Positions 1-5,769 of a DNA stretch of 5,769 nt are shown piece by piece. Where the stretch lies: assembly GCA_003497445.1 (NCBI GenBank), contig DNNX01000058.1, forward strand, positions 1 to 5,769, given 5' to 3'. Positions within the stretch are counted from its first letter, which is position 1; each line of letters starts with the position of its first letter. Both the position numbers and the translations under genes were made by a program. Origin of the DNA: Acholeplasmataceae bacterium. GTDB taxonomy: Bacteria > Bacillota_I > Bacilli_A > Acholeplasmatales > Acholeplasmataceae. The notes below the pieces were generated by a model. The model worked only from the letters and a program-made list of their open reading frames with translations. It did no database searches and was not told the origin of the DNA.

Positions 1-1127
1 ACTTAAATCTCGATACACTTATTAAAAATTTAACCGTCGGTCAACAACAACGCGTTGAAATTCTTAAAATGCTTTATCGTGATGCCGATATTTTAATTTT
101 TGATGAACCTACAGCTGTATTAACGCCTCAAGAAATCGAAGAGCTCATGAAAATTATGAGAAACTTCGTGAAAGAAGGTAAAACCATTATGCTTATTACA
201 CATAAGCTTAATGAAATTAAAGCTGTCGCAGATCGTGTGACAATTTTAAGAAGAGGACAACAAGTTGGTGTCCATAACGTATCTGATGTCACCACACAAG
301 ATATGGCAGATTTAATGGTCGGTCGTAATGTGTCATTTGAAGTGAGTAAAAAAGATATAAAGTCGACGGATAAAGTGTTTGAAGTTCAAGCATTAAATGT
401 CCTTAATGGCGATCAGCACATTATAAAAGATGTTTCTTTTGAAGTCAATAAAGGTGAAATTGTCGGGATTGCAGGGATTGATGGCAATGGACAAAGTGAA
501 TGCGTCTATGCTCTTACAGGGATGATGCCAATTGCATCTGGAAACGTACTGTTAAATGGAGAGGAGATCACACAAAAGTCTATAAGACAACGTTATGAAA
601 AAGGATTATCTCATATTCCAGAAGACAGACAAAAATACGGTGTTGTGTTAGATTTTGATTTACAATCAAACTTGATGGTCCAAGAATATTACAAACAAAC
701 ATTTCAAAACAAAGGGTTTTTAAAACTTGATGCTATTAAAACACATGCGAATCAACTCATTGAACAGTTTGATATTCGCTCTGAACAAGGTGCAACGACA
801 ACTGTGCGTAGCATGAGTGGAGGAAATCAACAAAAAGCCATTGTTGCAAGAGAAATGACAAAAATGCATGAATTGCTCATTGCTGTTCAACCAACAAGAG
901 GACTCGATGTCGGTGCAATTGAATATATTCATAGTCAACTCTTAAAAGCGAGAGAAGAACATAAAGGCGTCTTATTGTTTTCACTTGAATTAGATGAAAT
1001 CATGAAACTATCCGATCGTATTCTTGTGATGTATGAGGGTGAAATTGTTGGAAGTTTTGATCCTAAGAAAACAACTCAACAAGAACTTGGATTATATATG
1101 TCTGGTGCTAAAAGAGGTCATGTATGA
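1..1127 (+). CDS. nupO: Nucleoside ABC transporter, twin ATP-binding subunit (5'-truncated)
   Basis: This is the cytoplasmic ATPase of a nucleoside (guanosine-type) importer; it carries two fused nucleotide-binding domains. The frame is open from base 3 without a start, so the ATG at 69 is internal; roughly the first quarter of the usual ~510 residues, with the first Walker A, is missing. NBD1 is seen from its signature LTVGQQQRVE (30-59), Walker B ILIFDEP (90-110), D-loop AVLTPQE and switch histidine in ITHKLNEI (201-203). NBD2 has a lysine-less Walker A, GIDGNGQSE (474-500), a good signature MSGGNQQK, then LLIAVQPTRGLD in place of a Walker B Asp-Glu, and leucine (FSLELDE) at the switch position. 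This asymmetry is usual in the NupO/NupA branch of the sugar/nucleoside family, so NBD1 is inferred to do most hydrolysis. The stop overlaps the next start. RbsA/MglA-like sugar ATPases are the alternative, but QPTRGLDVGAIE and the permease pair favour nucleosides. Confidence 0.93.
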   Translation, partial: LNLDTLIKNLTVGQQQRVEILKMLYRDADILIFDEPTAVLTPQEIEELMKIMRNFVKEGKTIMLITHKLNEIKAVADRVTILRRGQQVGVHNVSDVTTQDMADLMVGRNVSFEVSKKDIKSTDKVFEVQALNVLNGDQHIIKDVSFEVNKGEIVGIAGIDGNGQSECVYALTGMMPIASGNVLLNGEEITQKSIRQRYEKGLSHIPEDRQKYGVVLDFDLQSNLMVQEYYKQTFQNKGFLKLDAIKTHANQLIEQFDIRSEQGATTTVRSMSGGNQQKAIVAREMTKMHELLIAVQPTRGLDVGAIEYIHSQLLKAREEHKGVLLFSLELDEIMKLSDRILVMYEGEIVGSFDPKKTTQQELGLYMSGAKRGHV

Positions 1128-2188
1128 AAACACAAATCAAACAGTTTTTTAATATTGCAAAACCTTCATTTATTGCAATTGCCATAGGTTTATTCATGGG
1201 ATTTTTAGTCATGTTAGCATTTAATCCAGCACAAAGTGTTCCTGCCTTTTTCCAATTATTACTTGGTGGATTAAATCAGGGATCTTCTGGAATTGGTAAC
1301 ACACTTTATGGAGCAGCTCCAATTATTTTAACCGGATTAGCTGTTGCATTTGCCTTTAAAACAGGATTGTTCAATATCGGTGCATCTGGTCAAATGATGA
1401 TTGGTGCTTATATTTCAATTCATATCGGTGTCCTTTGGGATTTACCAGCTGGTATCCATGTTTTTGTTGCGTTATTAGGTGGTATTTTTGGTGGTGTCCT
1501 TTGGGGACTTGTCATTGGATTACTTAAAGCTCTTCGTAACGTAAATGAAGTCGTAACATCCATTATGATGAACTATATCGCAGCAAATTTACTTATAATT
1601 CTTATTAAAAATAATATTTATAATGCAGATGCTGCGAGATCACAATCCATCTTAGAATCAGCCATTTTGCCATCTTTAGGATTATTTCCTAATTCAACAG
1701 CAAACATTGGTTTTGGAATCGCACTATTTGTTGCAATATTGACGCATATTCTTGTTCATAAAACGACGCTTGGATTTGAACTGAGAGCCACTGGTTTTTC
1801 AAAAGATGCTGCTATGTATGCAGGTATGAATACAAAGAAAAATATTACCGTATCATTTGCGATTGCAGGTGGATTTGCAGGACTTGCAGGCTCTGTCGCG
1901 TATTTAGTGGCAGGTAAAACCATTTCAATTGCTTATACAATATTTGTAGAGGGTTTTGATGGTATTTCTGTAGCGTTGCTTGGTTTAGGTGAACCTATCG
2001 GTGCCTTATTTGCAGGACTCTTTTTAAGTCATTTACGTCAAGGCGGCTTTTATATGCAAATCTATGGATTTGTGCCACAAGTCGTTGATATCATCGTCTC
2101 AGTCATTATATATGTATCCGCGATATCTGCTGTGATTCCTAAGTTATTAAAACTCTTTAAAAAGAAAAAAAGAGAGGTGCAATCATGA
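1124..2188 (+). CDS. nupP: Nucleoside ABC transporter permease, NupP type
   Basis: Inner-membrane permease of the same nucleoside importer (branched-chain/sugar permease superfamily), 354 residues, a normal length. Hydrophobic segments run through most of the protein, beginning at about residues 15-33 and ending near 340, and a basic tail KLFKKKKR closes it on the cytoplasmic side. Conserved blocks include FKTGLFNIGASGQMMIGAY (78-96), NEVVTSIMMNYIA (141-153), RATGFSKDAAMYAGMN (221-236), which resembles the cytoplasmic coupling loop that contacts the ATPase, and GFDGISVALLGLGEPIGALF (277-296). The start is the ATG that overlaps the nupO TGA by 4 bases; GAGG at 1114-1117 lies 6 bases upstream, inside nupO. 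The nucleoside assignment comes from these blocks together with the twin-ATPase and the second permease; the exact substrate cannot be read from sequence. Confidence 0.92.
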   Translation: MKTQIKQFFNIAKPSFIAIAIGLFMGFLVMLAFNPAQSVPAFFQLLLGGLNQGSSGIGNTLYGAAPIILTGLAVAFAFKTGLFNIGASGQMMIGAYISIHIGVLWDLPAGIHVFVALLGGIFGGVLWGLVIGLLKALRNVNEVVTSIMMNYIAANLLIILIKNNIYNADAARSQSILESAILPSLGLFPNSTANIGFGIALFVAILTHILVHKTTLGFELRATGFSKDAAMYAGMNTKKNITVSFAIAGGFAGLAGSVAYLVAGKTISIAYTIFVEGFDGISVALLGLGEPIGALFAGLFLSHLRQGGFYMQIYGFVPQVVDIIVSVIIYVSAISAVIPKLLKLFKKKKREVQS

Positions 2189-3144
2189 CCTTAATTTATC
2201 AACTCATTCAAGAAACATATATTCCTGCAACCGTCTTACTTATGGTCGCATTAGGTGGTATGTTTGCTGAAAGAAGTGGTGTAACCAATATTGCTCTAGA
2301 GGGCATCATGATATTAGGTGGATTTGTTGGTATTGGTACGTTAGCACTGATTGAAGGTTTAGGTATACCACCACAACTCTTACTAATCATTGTGATGCTC
2401 GTGAGTGCTTTAATTGGAGCACTTTATAGTATGTTACATGCATATGCATCCATTCAATTAAAAGCCAACCAAATCATTAGTGCGACTGCGCTGAATTTAT
2501 TTGCACCAGCGTTTGCCATTTATGTCGCAAGACTCATTCAAGGTGGCGGCTCACAAATATCTTTTGTGACACGTTTTAGAATCGCTGAAGTACCCTTACT
2601 TTCTCAAATACCAATTATTGGGGAAATCTTTTTTACAAGAGTCTTTCTTTCGTTTTATATTGTAATTCTATTGTTTTTTATCGCACGCTATATCCTAAAT
2701 AAAACACAATTTGGGTTGCGTATTAATGCTATGGGTGAAAATCCACAAGCAGCAGATGCACTCGGTGTCAATATATATAAATATCGATTTATTGCAGTCA
2801 TGATTTCAGGTGCACTTGCAGGTATGGGTGGTACGATATTTGTTATTTCTTCCTCAACAGAGTATGCTGCAACAGTAGCAGGATTTGGATTTTTAGCAAT
2901 TGCATTACTTATTTTTGGTAATTGGAAGCCAACCTATGTATTATTTGGTGCATTATTCTTTGGTTTCTTAAGAATCTTAGGCTCTTCATATTCTGTGATT
3001 CCTATATTAAGAGATTTAGACTTAGATAGAGAATTTTATGTCATGTTACCCTATGTTTTTACATTGATCATATTAGCCTTTTTCTCTAAAAATTCTAGAG
3101 CACCAAAAGCGCTTGGTCAAGTTTATGATCAAGGCAAGCGTTAA
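2185..3144 (+). CDS. nupQ: Nucleoside ABC transporter permease, NupQ type
   Basis: Second permease of the importer, 319 residues, expected to pair with NupP as a heterodimeric membrane channel. It is strongly hydrophobic with about 8-9 likely membrane segments. Family blocks seen are GGMFAERSGVTNIALEGIM (24-42), QIISATALNLFAPA (96-109), the coupling-loop-like GENPQAADALGVNIYKYRF (184-202) followed by SGALAGMGG, and GFGFLAIALLIFGNWKPT (233-250). The start overlaps the nupP stop (ATGA), with GAGAGGTG at 2172-2179 placed 5 bases before it, so translation is coupled. It is the last gene of the transporter operon. No terminator hairpin follows its stop, and the rplU promoter begins 3 bases later, so read-through into rplU is likely (inference). 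Confidence 0.92.
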   Translation: MTLIYQLIQETYIPATVLLMVALGGMFAERSGVTNIALEGIMILGGFVGIGTLALIEGLGIPPQLLLIIVMLVSALIGALYSMLHAYASIQLKANQIISATALNLFAPAFAIYVARLIQGGGSQISFVTRFRIAEVPLLSQIPIIGEIFFTRVFLSFYIVILLFFIARYILNKTQFGLRINAMGENPQAADALGVNIYKYRFIAVMISGALAGMGGTIFVISSSTEYAATVAGFGFLAIALLIFGNWKPTYVLFGALFFGFLRILGSSYSVIPILRDLDLDREFYVMLPYVFTLIILAFFSKNSRAPKALGQVYDQGKR

Positions 3145-3147
3145 GTA

Positions 3148-3176
3148 TTGACTTTTAAGTTAAAAATAAGTAAAAT
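3148..3176 (+). promoter_or_regulatory. Sigma-A type promoter of rplU-prp-rpmA
   Basis: The -35 box TTGACT (3148-3153) and -10 box TAAAAT (3171-3176) are separated by exactly 17 bases, each one base from consensus. The expected start of transcription is near 3183, where AAGGTC begins the leader. The -35 box starts 3 bases after the nupQ stop, giving the ribosomal genes their own promoter independent of the transporter. Assigned by eye; no transcription data. Confidence 0.8.
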
Positions 3177-3182
3177 AAAAAA

Positions 3183-3265
3183 GGTCGTTCCACATAGAAC
3201 CGGTATATAAGTGTCTAAGACCACCGTCATAGTGTGACTTCAAAATCAATAAGGAGGCATTCGAC
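3183..3265 (+). promoter_or_regulatory. Putative rplU 5' leader (L21-leader-like)
   Basis: About 83 bases lie between the predicted transcription start and the rplU ATG, longer than a simple ribosome binding site needs. Small stems can be drawn: GTTC (3187-3190) with GAAC (3197-3200), enclosed by GGTC (3183-3186) with GACC (3219-3222), and GTCA (3226-3229) with TGAC (3235-3238). CGGT (3201-3204) could instead pair with ACCG (3223-3226), which competes with the GGTC/GACC stem, so alternative folds are possible. The strong AAGGAGG (3251-3257) sits 8 bases before the start. Autoregulatory L21 leaders are known in this position in Bacillota; matching this one to that family is inference, as I could not align it. 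Confidence 0.5.
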
Positions 3266-3577
3266 ATGTATGCAATCATAGAAACAGGCGGAAAACAAGT
3301 ACGTGTAGAAGTTGGTCAAGAAATTTTTGTTGAAAAATTAGACGCCAACGATAACGATACTGTAACATTTGATAAAGTATTACAGTTATCTGGTAAGAAA
3401 ACACTCATCGGTGTTCCGTATGTAGAAGGTGCAAAAGTTGTTGGAAGTGTTGTAAAACACGGACGTGGTAAAAAAATTATTGTGTTTAAATACAAAAAAC
3501 GTAAAAACTACCGTCGTAAACAAGGGCATCGTCAAGCATATACCAAAGTATTAATTAATCAAATTTTAGGCGAATGA
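3266..3577 (+). CDS. rplU: Large-subunit ribosomal protein L21
   Basis: Structural protein of the 50S subunit that binds 23S rRNA. At 103 residues it has the normal bacterial length. It opens with the family-typical MYAIIETGGKQVRVEVGQ, contains the IGVPYVEGAKVVGSVVKHGRG strand region (48-68), and ends with the basic rRNA-binding signature KKRKNYRRKQGHRQ (77-90). The start is set by AAGGAGG at 3251-3257, 8 bases upstream. It is the first gene of the L21-Prp-L27 unit, driven by the promoter at 3148-3176 and probably controlled through the leader. Its TGA stop overlaps the prp start by 4 bases. Confidence 0.98.
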   Translation: MYAIIETGGKQVRVEVGQEIFVEKLDANDNDTVTFDKVLQLSGKKTLIGVPYVEGAKVVGSVVKHGRGKKIIVFKYKKRKNYRRKQGHRQAYTKVLINQILGE

Positions 3578-3882
3578 TCACCATTTTAATTAAACGTCAG
3601 AATCAAACATTGATTCTTGATATTCAAGGCCATGCATTATTTGCTCCAAAAGGAACAGATATTGTATGTGCAGGTGTGTCAACAGCTAGTATTATGACCG
3701 CAAATTTATTTGAACAAGTAACCAATACAACATCCGATTTAACAGATGGAAGATTAACAATTACGGTTCATACATTCTCATCATCACATCAATACATTTT
3801 AGATGTGTTTAAAAAAGCAATAGATGATATCAATGCGTCATATCCTGGCTATGTTATATGGGAAGAAAGCGAGGAAGCTTAA
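3574..3882 (+). CDS. prp: Ribosomal-processing cysteine protease Prp (YsxB family)
   Basis: Small cytoplasmic cysteine protease that removes the N-terminal extension of ribosomal protein L27, which is needed for working ribosomes in Bacillota (known from Staphylococcus aureus). It has 102 residues, the usual size. The catalytic pair is visible: His20 in QGHA and Cys32 in IVCAGVS, 12 residues apart, the same spacing as His22/Cys34 of the S. aureus enzyme. The gene lies between rplU and its substrate gene rpmA, the standard arrangement. The start overlaps the rplU TGA as ATGA, with only a weak AGG-like site upstream (TTAGGCGA), so it probably depends on ribosomes finishing rplU and may be made in lower amounts than L21 and L27 (inference). 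The stop abuts rpmA directly. Confidence 0.94.
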   Translation: MITILIKRQNQTLILDIQGHALFAPKGTDIVCAGVSTASIMTANLFEQVTNTTSDLTDGRLTITVHTFSSSHQYILDVFKKAIDDINASYPGYVIWEESEEA

Positions 3883-4161
3883 ATGTTAACATTACAGTTA
3901 CAAATATTTGCATCTAAAAAAGGTGTGGGTTCATCACGTAACGGACGTGACTCACATTCTAAAAGATTAGGTATGAAATTGTCAGACGGACAATTTGCAA
4001 CTGCAGGATCAATCTTATATCGTCAACGTGGTACAAAAGTTCACCCTGGTGAAAACGTAAGACGTGGAAGCGATGATACGCTATTTACAACCGTTTCAGG
4101 GACTGTAAAATATGAGCGTAAAGGAAGAAATCGTACACAAGTATCAGTGTACACAGCCTAA
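3883..4161 (+). CDS. rpmA: Large-subunit ribosomal protein L27 with Prp-cleaved leader
   Basis: L27 sits at the peptidyl-transferase centre, where its N-terminal tail reaches the tRNA ends. This 92-residue form begins MLTLQLQIFA before SKKGVGSSRNGRDS. The first nine residues match the extension removed by Prp, with cleavage expected between F9 and A10, so that A10 aligns with the mature N terminus of E. coli L27. The usual motif is LNLQFFA; here it is LQLQIFA, with Q for N and I for F. The body has the family blocks DGQFATAGSILYRQRGTKVHPGENVRRGSDDTL (positions 36 to 68). The start directly follows the prp TAA; GAGGA at 3871-3875, inside prp, lies 7 bases upstream. An intrinsic terminator begins 8 bases after the stop. 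Confidence 0.98.
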   Translation: MLTLQLQIFASKKGVGSSRNGRDSHSKRLGMKLSDGQFATAGSILYRQRGTKVHPGENVRRGSDDTLFTTVSGTVKYERKGRNRTQVSVYTA

Positions 4162-4169
4162 TACATTAT

Positions 4170-4201
4170 AAAAGGATATCCGTGAGATAATCCTTTTTTT
4201 T
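4170..4201 (+). terminator. Intrinsic terminator after rpmA
   Basis: The stem AAAAGGAT (4170-4177) pairs with ATCCTTTT (4190-4197). It continues inward as ATC/GAT with one bulged A (4189) and closes on the loop CGTGA (4181-4185). Eight Ts (4194-4201) follow the GGAT/ATCC core. This is a standard rho-independent terminator that ends the rplU-prp-rpmA transcript, at least in part. The obg start is 15 bases beyond it, so obg expression depends on read-through or on a promoter not obvious to me. Confidence 0.88.
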
Positions 4202-4216
4202 CTAATCGAGGGAAAC

Positions 4217-5464
4217 ATGTTCGTAGATGAAATAAAAGTAGAAGTAACCGGTGGTAAAGGTGGCAATGGTATGTGTGCTTACCGCCGTGAAAAATTTGTA
4301 GAGTTTGGAGGACCGTGGGGTGGTTCTGGTGGTAAAGGTGGCGATGTCATCTTTTTAGGCGATAGTGGCATGACAACATTATATCCTTTTCGTTATATGC
4401 GTCACATTAAAGCACCCAACGGAGTAGACGGACAATCTAAAGGTATGACCGGTGCACAAGGTGACCCTAAAATCATTAAAGTGCCACTTGGTACAATCGT
4501 CAAAAAAGAAGATGGTCAAATCATAGGTGATATCACAGAACATCACCAAAAAATTGTGATTGCGAAAGGTGGTAAGGGTGGTAGAGGCAATATGGCACTT
4601 GCAACAGGAAACAATCCAACTCCAAATTACGCAGAAAAAGGAGATGTTGGCGAACACTTGATGATTTATTTAGAACTTCAAGTACTTGCGGATGTTGGGT
4701 TTATTGGGTTTCCTAGTGTCGGTAAATCATCAATTGTATCAGTGATATCTAATGCCAAAACAAAAATAGCGGATTATCCTTTTACAACAACATCCCCTAT
4801 TTTAGGCATGGTCCAATATGATGACGTAAGTTTTGCAGTTGCAGATTTACCTGGACTTATTGAAGAAGCACACTTAGGAGTTGGTTTAGGCATTCAATTT
4901 TTAAAACATTTATCAAGATGTCGGGTCTTTGTACATGTATTAGATGCCACCAGAGAATCCTATAAATATGATTATGAAGCAATATTAAAAGAACTTCGAT
5001 CATATGATGCGACACTCATTGATCGAAAAGAGATTCTTGTTATCAATAAATCAGAACTTTTAGATGAAGAAGATCGAAATCAAGTTAAAGCGATTTTTGG
5101 AGATGATGTTTTATTCATCTCTACATACACAAAAGAAAATATTCAATCACTCATACAAATACTTTCCAATCAAGTACAAACATTACCACCAATCACATCA
5201 TTGGTTGAAGCGTATATTACGTATACTTTAGAGGGTGAGGAAAAACCAATCGAAGTTTCGATAATCGGTGATCAAGTATTTGAAGTCACGGGTGATCAAG
5301 TCATCAAATTATATCAACGTTCTGATTTATCTCAAGACGAGAGTGCGAAACGATTTGCAAGACAACTCAAAGCACTAGGCGTCGATGATTTACTTCGTAA
5401 GAAAGGCGCCAAAAATGGCGCCAAGGTATATATTGATACTTTAACATTTGAATTTAAAGATTAA
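4217..5464 (+). CDS. obgE: Obg GTPase (ribosome assembly / stress control)
   Basis: Essential GTP-binding protein that acts on late 50S assembly and links growth to stress. It has 415 residues in three parts: a glycine-rich Obg fold (1-158, e.g. GGKGGNG, GGPWGGSGGKGGD, KGGKGGRGN), a G domain, and a C-terminal OCT domain (about 335-415, FEVTGDQVIKLYQRSD, RFARQLKALGVDDLLRKKGAK). G-domain motifs are G1 GFPSVGKSS (164-172), switch I DYPFTT (186-191), G3 DLPG (210-213), G4 NKSE (277-280) and G5 IST (301-303). G4 is normally NKxD and G5 normally SA; these are the unusual points, while G1 and G3 are intact. GAGGG (4208-4212) is only 4 bases before the ATG, which is the only reasonable start since the protein aligns from its first residues. 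It lies 15 bases after a terminator, and its stop overlaps that of a convergent gene. Confidence 0.97.
   Translation: MFVDEIKVEVTGGKGGNGMCAYRREKFVEFGGPWGGSGGKGGDVIFLGDSGMTTLYPFRYMRHIKAPNGVDGQSKGMTGAQGDPKIIKVPLGTIVKKEDGQIIGDITEHHQKIVIAKGGKGGRGNMALATGNNPTPNYAEKGDVGEHLMIYLELQVLADVGFIGFPSVGKSSIVSVISNAKTKIADYPFTTTSPILGMVQYDDVSFAVADLPGLIEEAHLGVGLGIQFLKHLSRCRVFVHVLDATRESYKYDYEAILKELRSYDATLIDRKEILVINKSELLDEEDRNQVKAIFGDDVLFISTYTKENIQSLIQILSNQVQTLPPITSLVEAYITYTLEGEEKPIEVSIIGDQVFEVTGDQVIKLYQRSDLSQDESAKRFARQLKALGVDDLLRKKGAKNGAKVYIDTLTFEFKD
5399..5422 (-). terminator. Possible terminator of the minus-strand gene, inside obg
   Basis: GGCGCC at 5405-5410 and 5417-5422 flank AAAAAT. With the A-T pair they form a 7-base-pair, six-GC stem with a four-base loop, striking in this AT-rich DNA. 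Read on the minus strand, the stem is followed by TTTCTT and lies about 39 bases past the stop of the minus-strand gene, as a weak intrinsic terminator would. On the plus strand there is no T run, so there it would only be an mRNA hairpin. It encodes GAKNGAK of the Obg OCT domain, so part of the repeat follows from protein conservation. Confidence 0.4.
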
Positions 5465-5769
5465 CTAAAATCTAACGTTTTGATTTTAAATTGATACGAT
5501 TTTTTTAACCAAAACTCAATATATTGATGTTTTTTGTTTAACACAGATTGTTCACGCTTTTCATGTTGTTCCATTTGGATAGTATGAAGGCGTTTTTCTT
5601 TTTTCTGAGTTACAATTAATCGACTTGTTTTCTGTTTTGATGCAAGGACACGCTTTTTATGACTTTGACGCAATTTGTTTTCGTGAAGGATTTTATCTAT
5701 CATTCTTTCCTTATAATTTTCTCTGAGTTTTGATACAGATGCTAAATATTTTACGAGTCTTTTTTCTAT
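5461..5769 (-). CDS. Unknown lysine-rich protein, C-terminal part (start outside window or at 5703)
   Basis: I do not recognise this protein. The minus-strand frame is open for 102 codons from the right edge to a TAA at 5461-5463 that overlaps the obg stop. It has about 20 Lys and 8 Arg against 11 acidic residues, no Gly, Pro or Cys, and reads as long charged helices (e.g. VTQKKEKRLHTIQMEQHEKR), with a more aromatic end IEFWLKKSYQF. There is no membrane segment or signal peptide in the visible part. An ATG at 5701-5703 with AAGGA 4 bases upstream could start an 80-residue protein, but the 22 upstream codons are also open and of similar character, so a longer gene entering from the right is at least as likely. 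A nucleic-acid-binding or coiled-coil role would be a guess from composition only. That it is a real gene is supported by the length of open frame in AT-rich DNA and the tight convergent fit with obg. Confidence 0.6.
   Translation of the reverse strand: MEKRLVKYLASVSKLRENYKERMIDKILHENKLRQSHKKRVLASKQKTSRLIVTQKKEKRLHTIQMEQHEKREQSVLNKKHQYIEFWLKKSYQFKIKTLDFS
5708..5712 (-). promoter_or_regulatory. Candidate ribosome binding site for an internal ATG start
   Basis: On the minus strand AAGGA lies 4 bases before the ATG at 5701-5703, the same short spacing as the obg site. It would support an 80-residue product, but the frame continues upstream without a stop to the window edge, so this site does not settle the start. 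Confidence 0.35.

Noticed and set aside
69..71. ATG at 69 as the true start of the first gene
   Set aside because: The same frame is open to the window edge and encodes the ABC signature LTVGQQQRVE before it, so the gene is cut by the window and this Met is internal.
720..938. Minus-strand open frame inside nupO
   Set aside because: It lies opposite conserved NBD2 coding sequence and has Cys-rich, family-less content; it is a shadow of the real gene.
474..1010. Broken second nucleotide-binding domain in the transporter ATPase
   Set aside because: The missing Walker A lysine, missing Walker B acids and missing switch histidine are usual in this NupO/NupA branch, so this is not a decaying gene.
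2208..2390. Minus-strand open frame inside nupQ
   Set aside because: It is antisense to conserved permease sequence, short, and lacks any convincing ribosome binding site or known similarity.
3143..3154. AAGT-ATTG-ACTT as a terminator of nupQ
   Set aside because: It is a four-pair AT-rich stem without a T run, and it overlaps the -35 box of the rplU promoter.
4141..4169. Promoter for obg just upstream of the terminator (CATTAT as -10)
   Set aside because: No recognisable -35 box lies at the proper distance, and AT-rich DNA gives such -10-like strings by chance.
4379..4657. Minus-strand open frame inside obg
   Set aside because: It is opposite the highly conserved Obg fold; its Cys/Thr-rich translation is what antisense of this codon use gives.
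5466..5506. TAAAATC/GATTTTA hairpin with a later T run as the obg terminator
   Set aside because: The stem has one GC pair and a nine-base loop, the T run starts about 12 bases away, and the DNA encodes the end of the opposing gene; too weak to call.

Overview
The window comes from an AT-rich, low-GC Gram-positive-type bacterium (Bacillota or an Acholeplasma-like mollicute). This rests on the rplU-prp-rpmA-obg order, an L27 with the N-terminal extension that Prp removes, strong AAGGAGG-type ribosome binding sites, and overall base composition. All tryptophans are TGG, and TGA is the stop codon of three genes (nupO, nupP, rplU). The standard bacterial code therefore applies, which argues against Mycoplasma, Ureaplasma and Spiroplasma. 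I cannot name the species.

Positions 1-3144 hold the end of a nucleoside ABC importer operon. It contains a twin-ATPase protein whose 5' part lies outside the window (NupO/NupA type), followed by two membrane permeases (NupP and NupQ types). Both junctions are 4-base ATGA-type overlaps, so the three are almost certainly co-translated. The substrate-binding lipoprotein (BMP/NupN type) would be expected upstream, outside the window.

Positions 3145-4201 hold a compact ribosomal unit. It starts with a near-consensus promoter (TTGACT, 17 bases, TAAAAT) that begins 3 bases after the nupQ stop. An 80-odd base leader follows, with small stems and a likely L21-type control role. Then come rplU (L21), prp (the cysteine protease that trims L27) and rpmA (L27), with overlapping or abutting ends. 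A clear intrinsic terminator follows rpmA.

Positions 4217-5464 encode the GTPase Obg, starting only 15 bases after the terminator's T run. It has the glycine-rich Obg fold, the G domain and the C-terminal OCT domain. Its G4 motif is NKSE where NKxD is usual.

Positions 5461-5769, on the minus strand, hold the C-terminal end of a lysine-rich protein I do not recognise. Its frame stays open to the right edge and its stop codon overlaps that of obg. A GC-rich hairpin inside the end of obg is well placed to terminate it.

The window is mostly conserved core genes. I see no mobile element, CRISPR array, tRNA, rRNA or clearly new system. The points most worth a second look are the Obg G4 change, the unknown convergent gene with its possible terminator inside obg, and the terminator placed between rpmA and obg.
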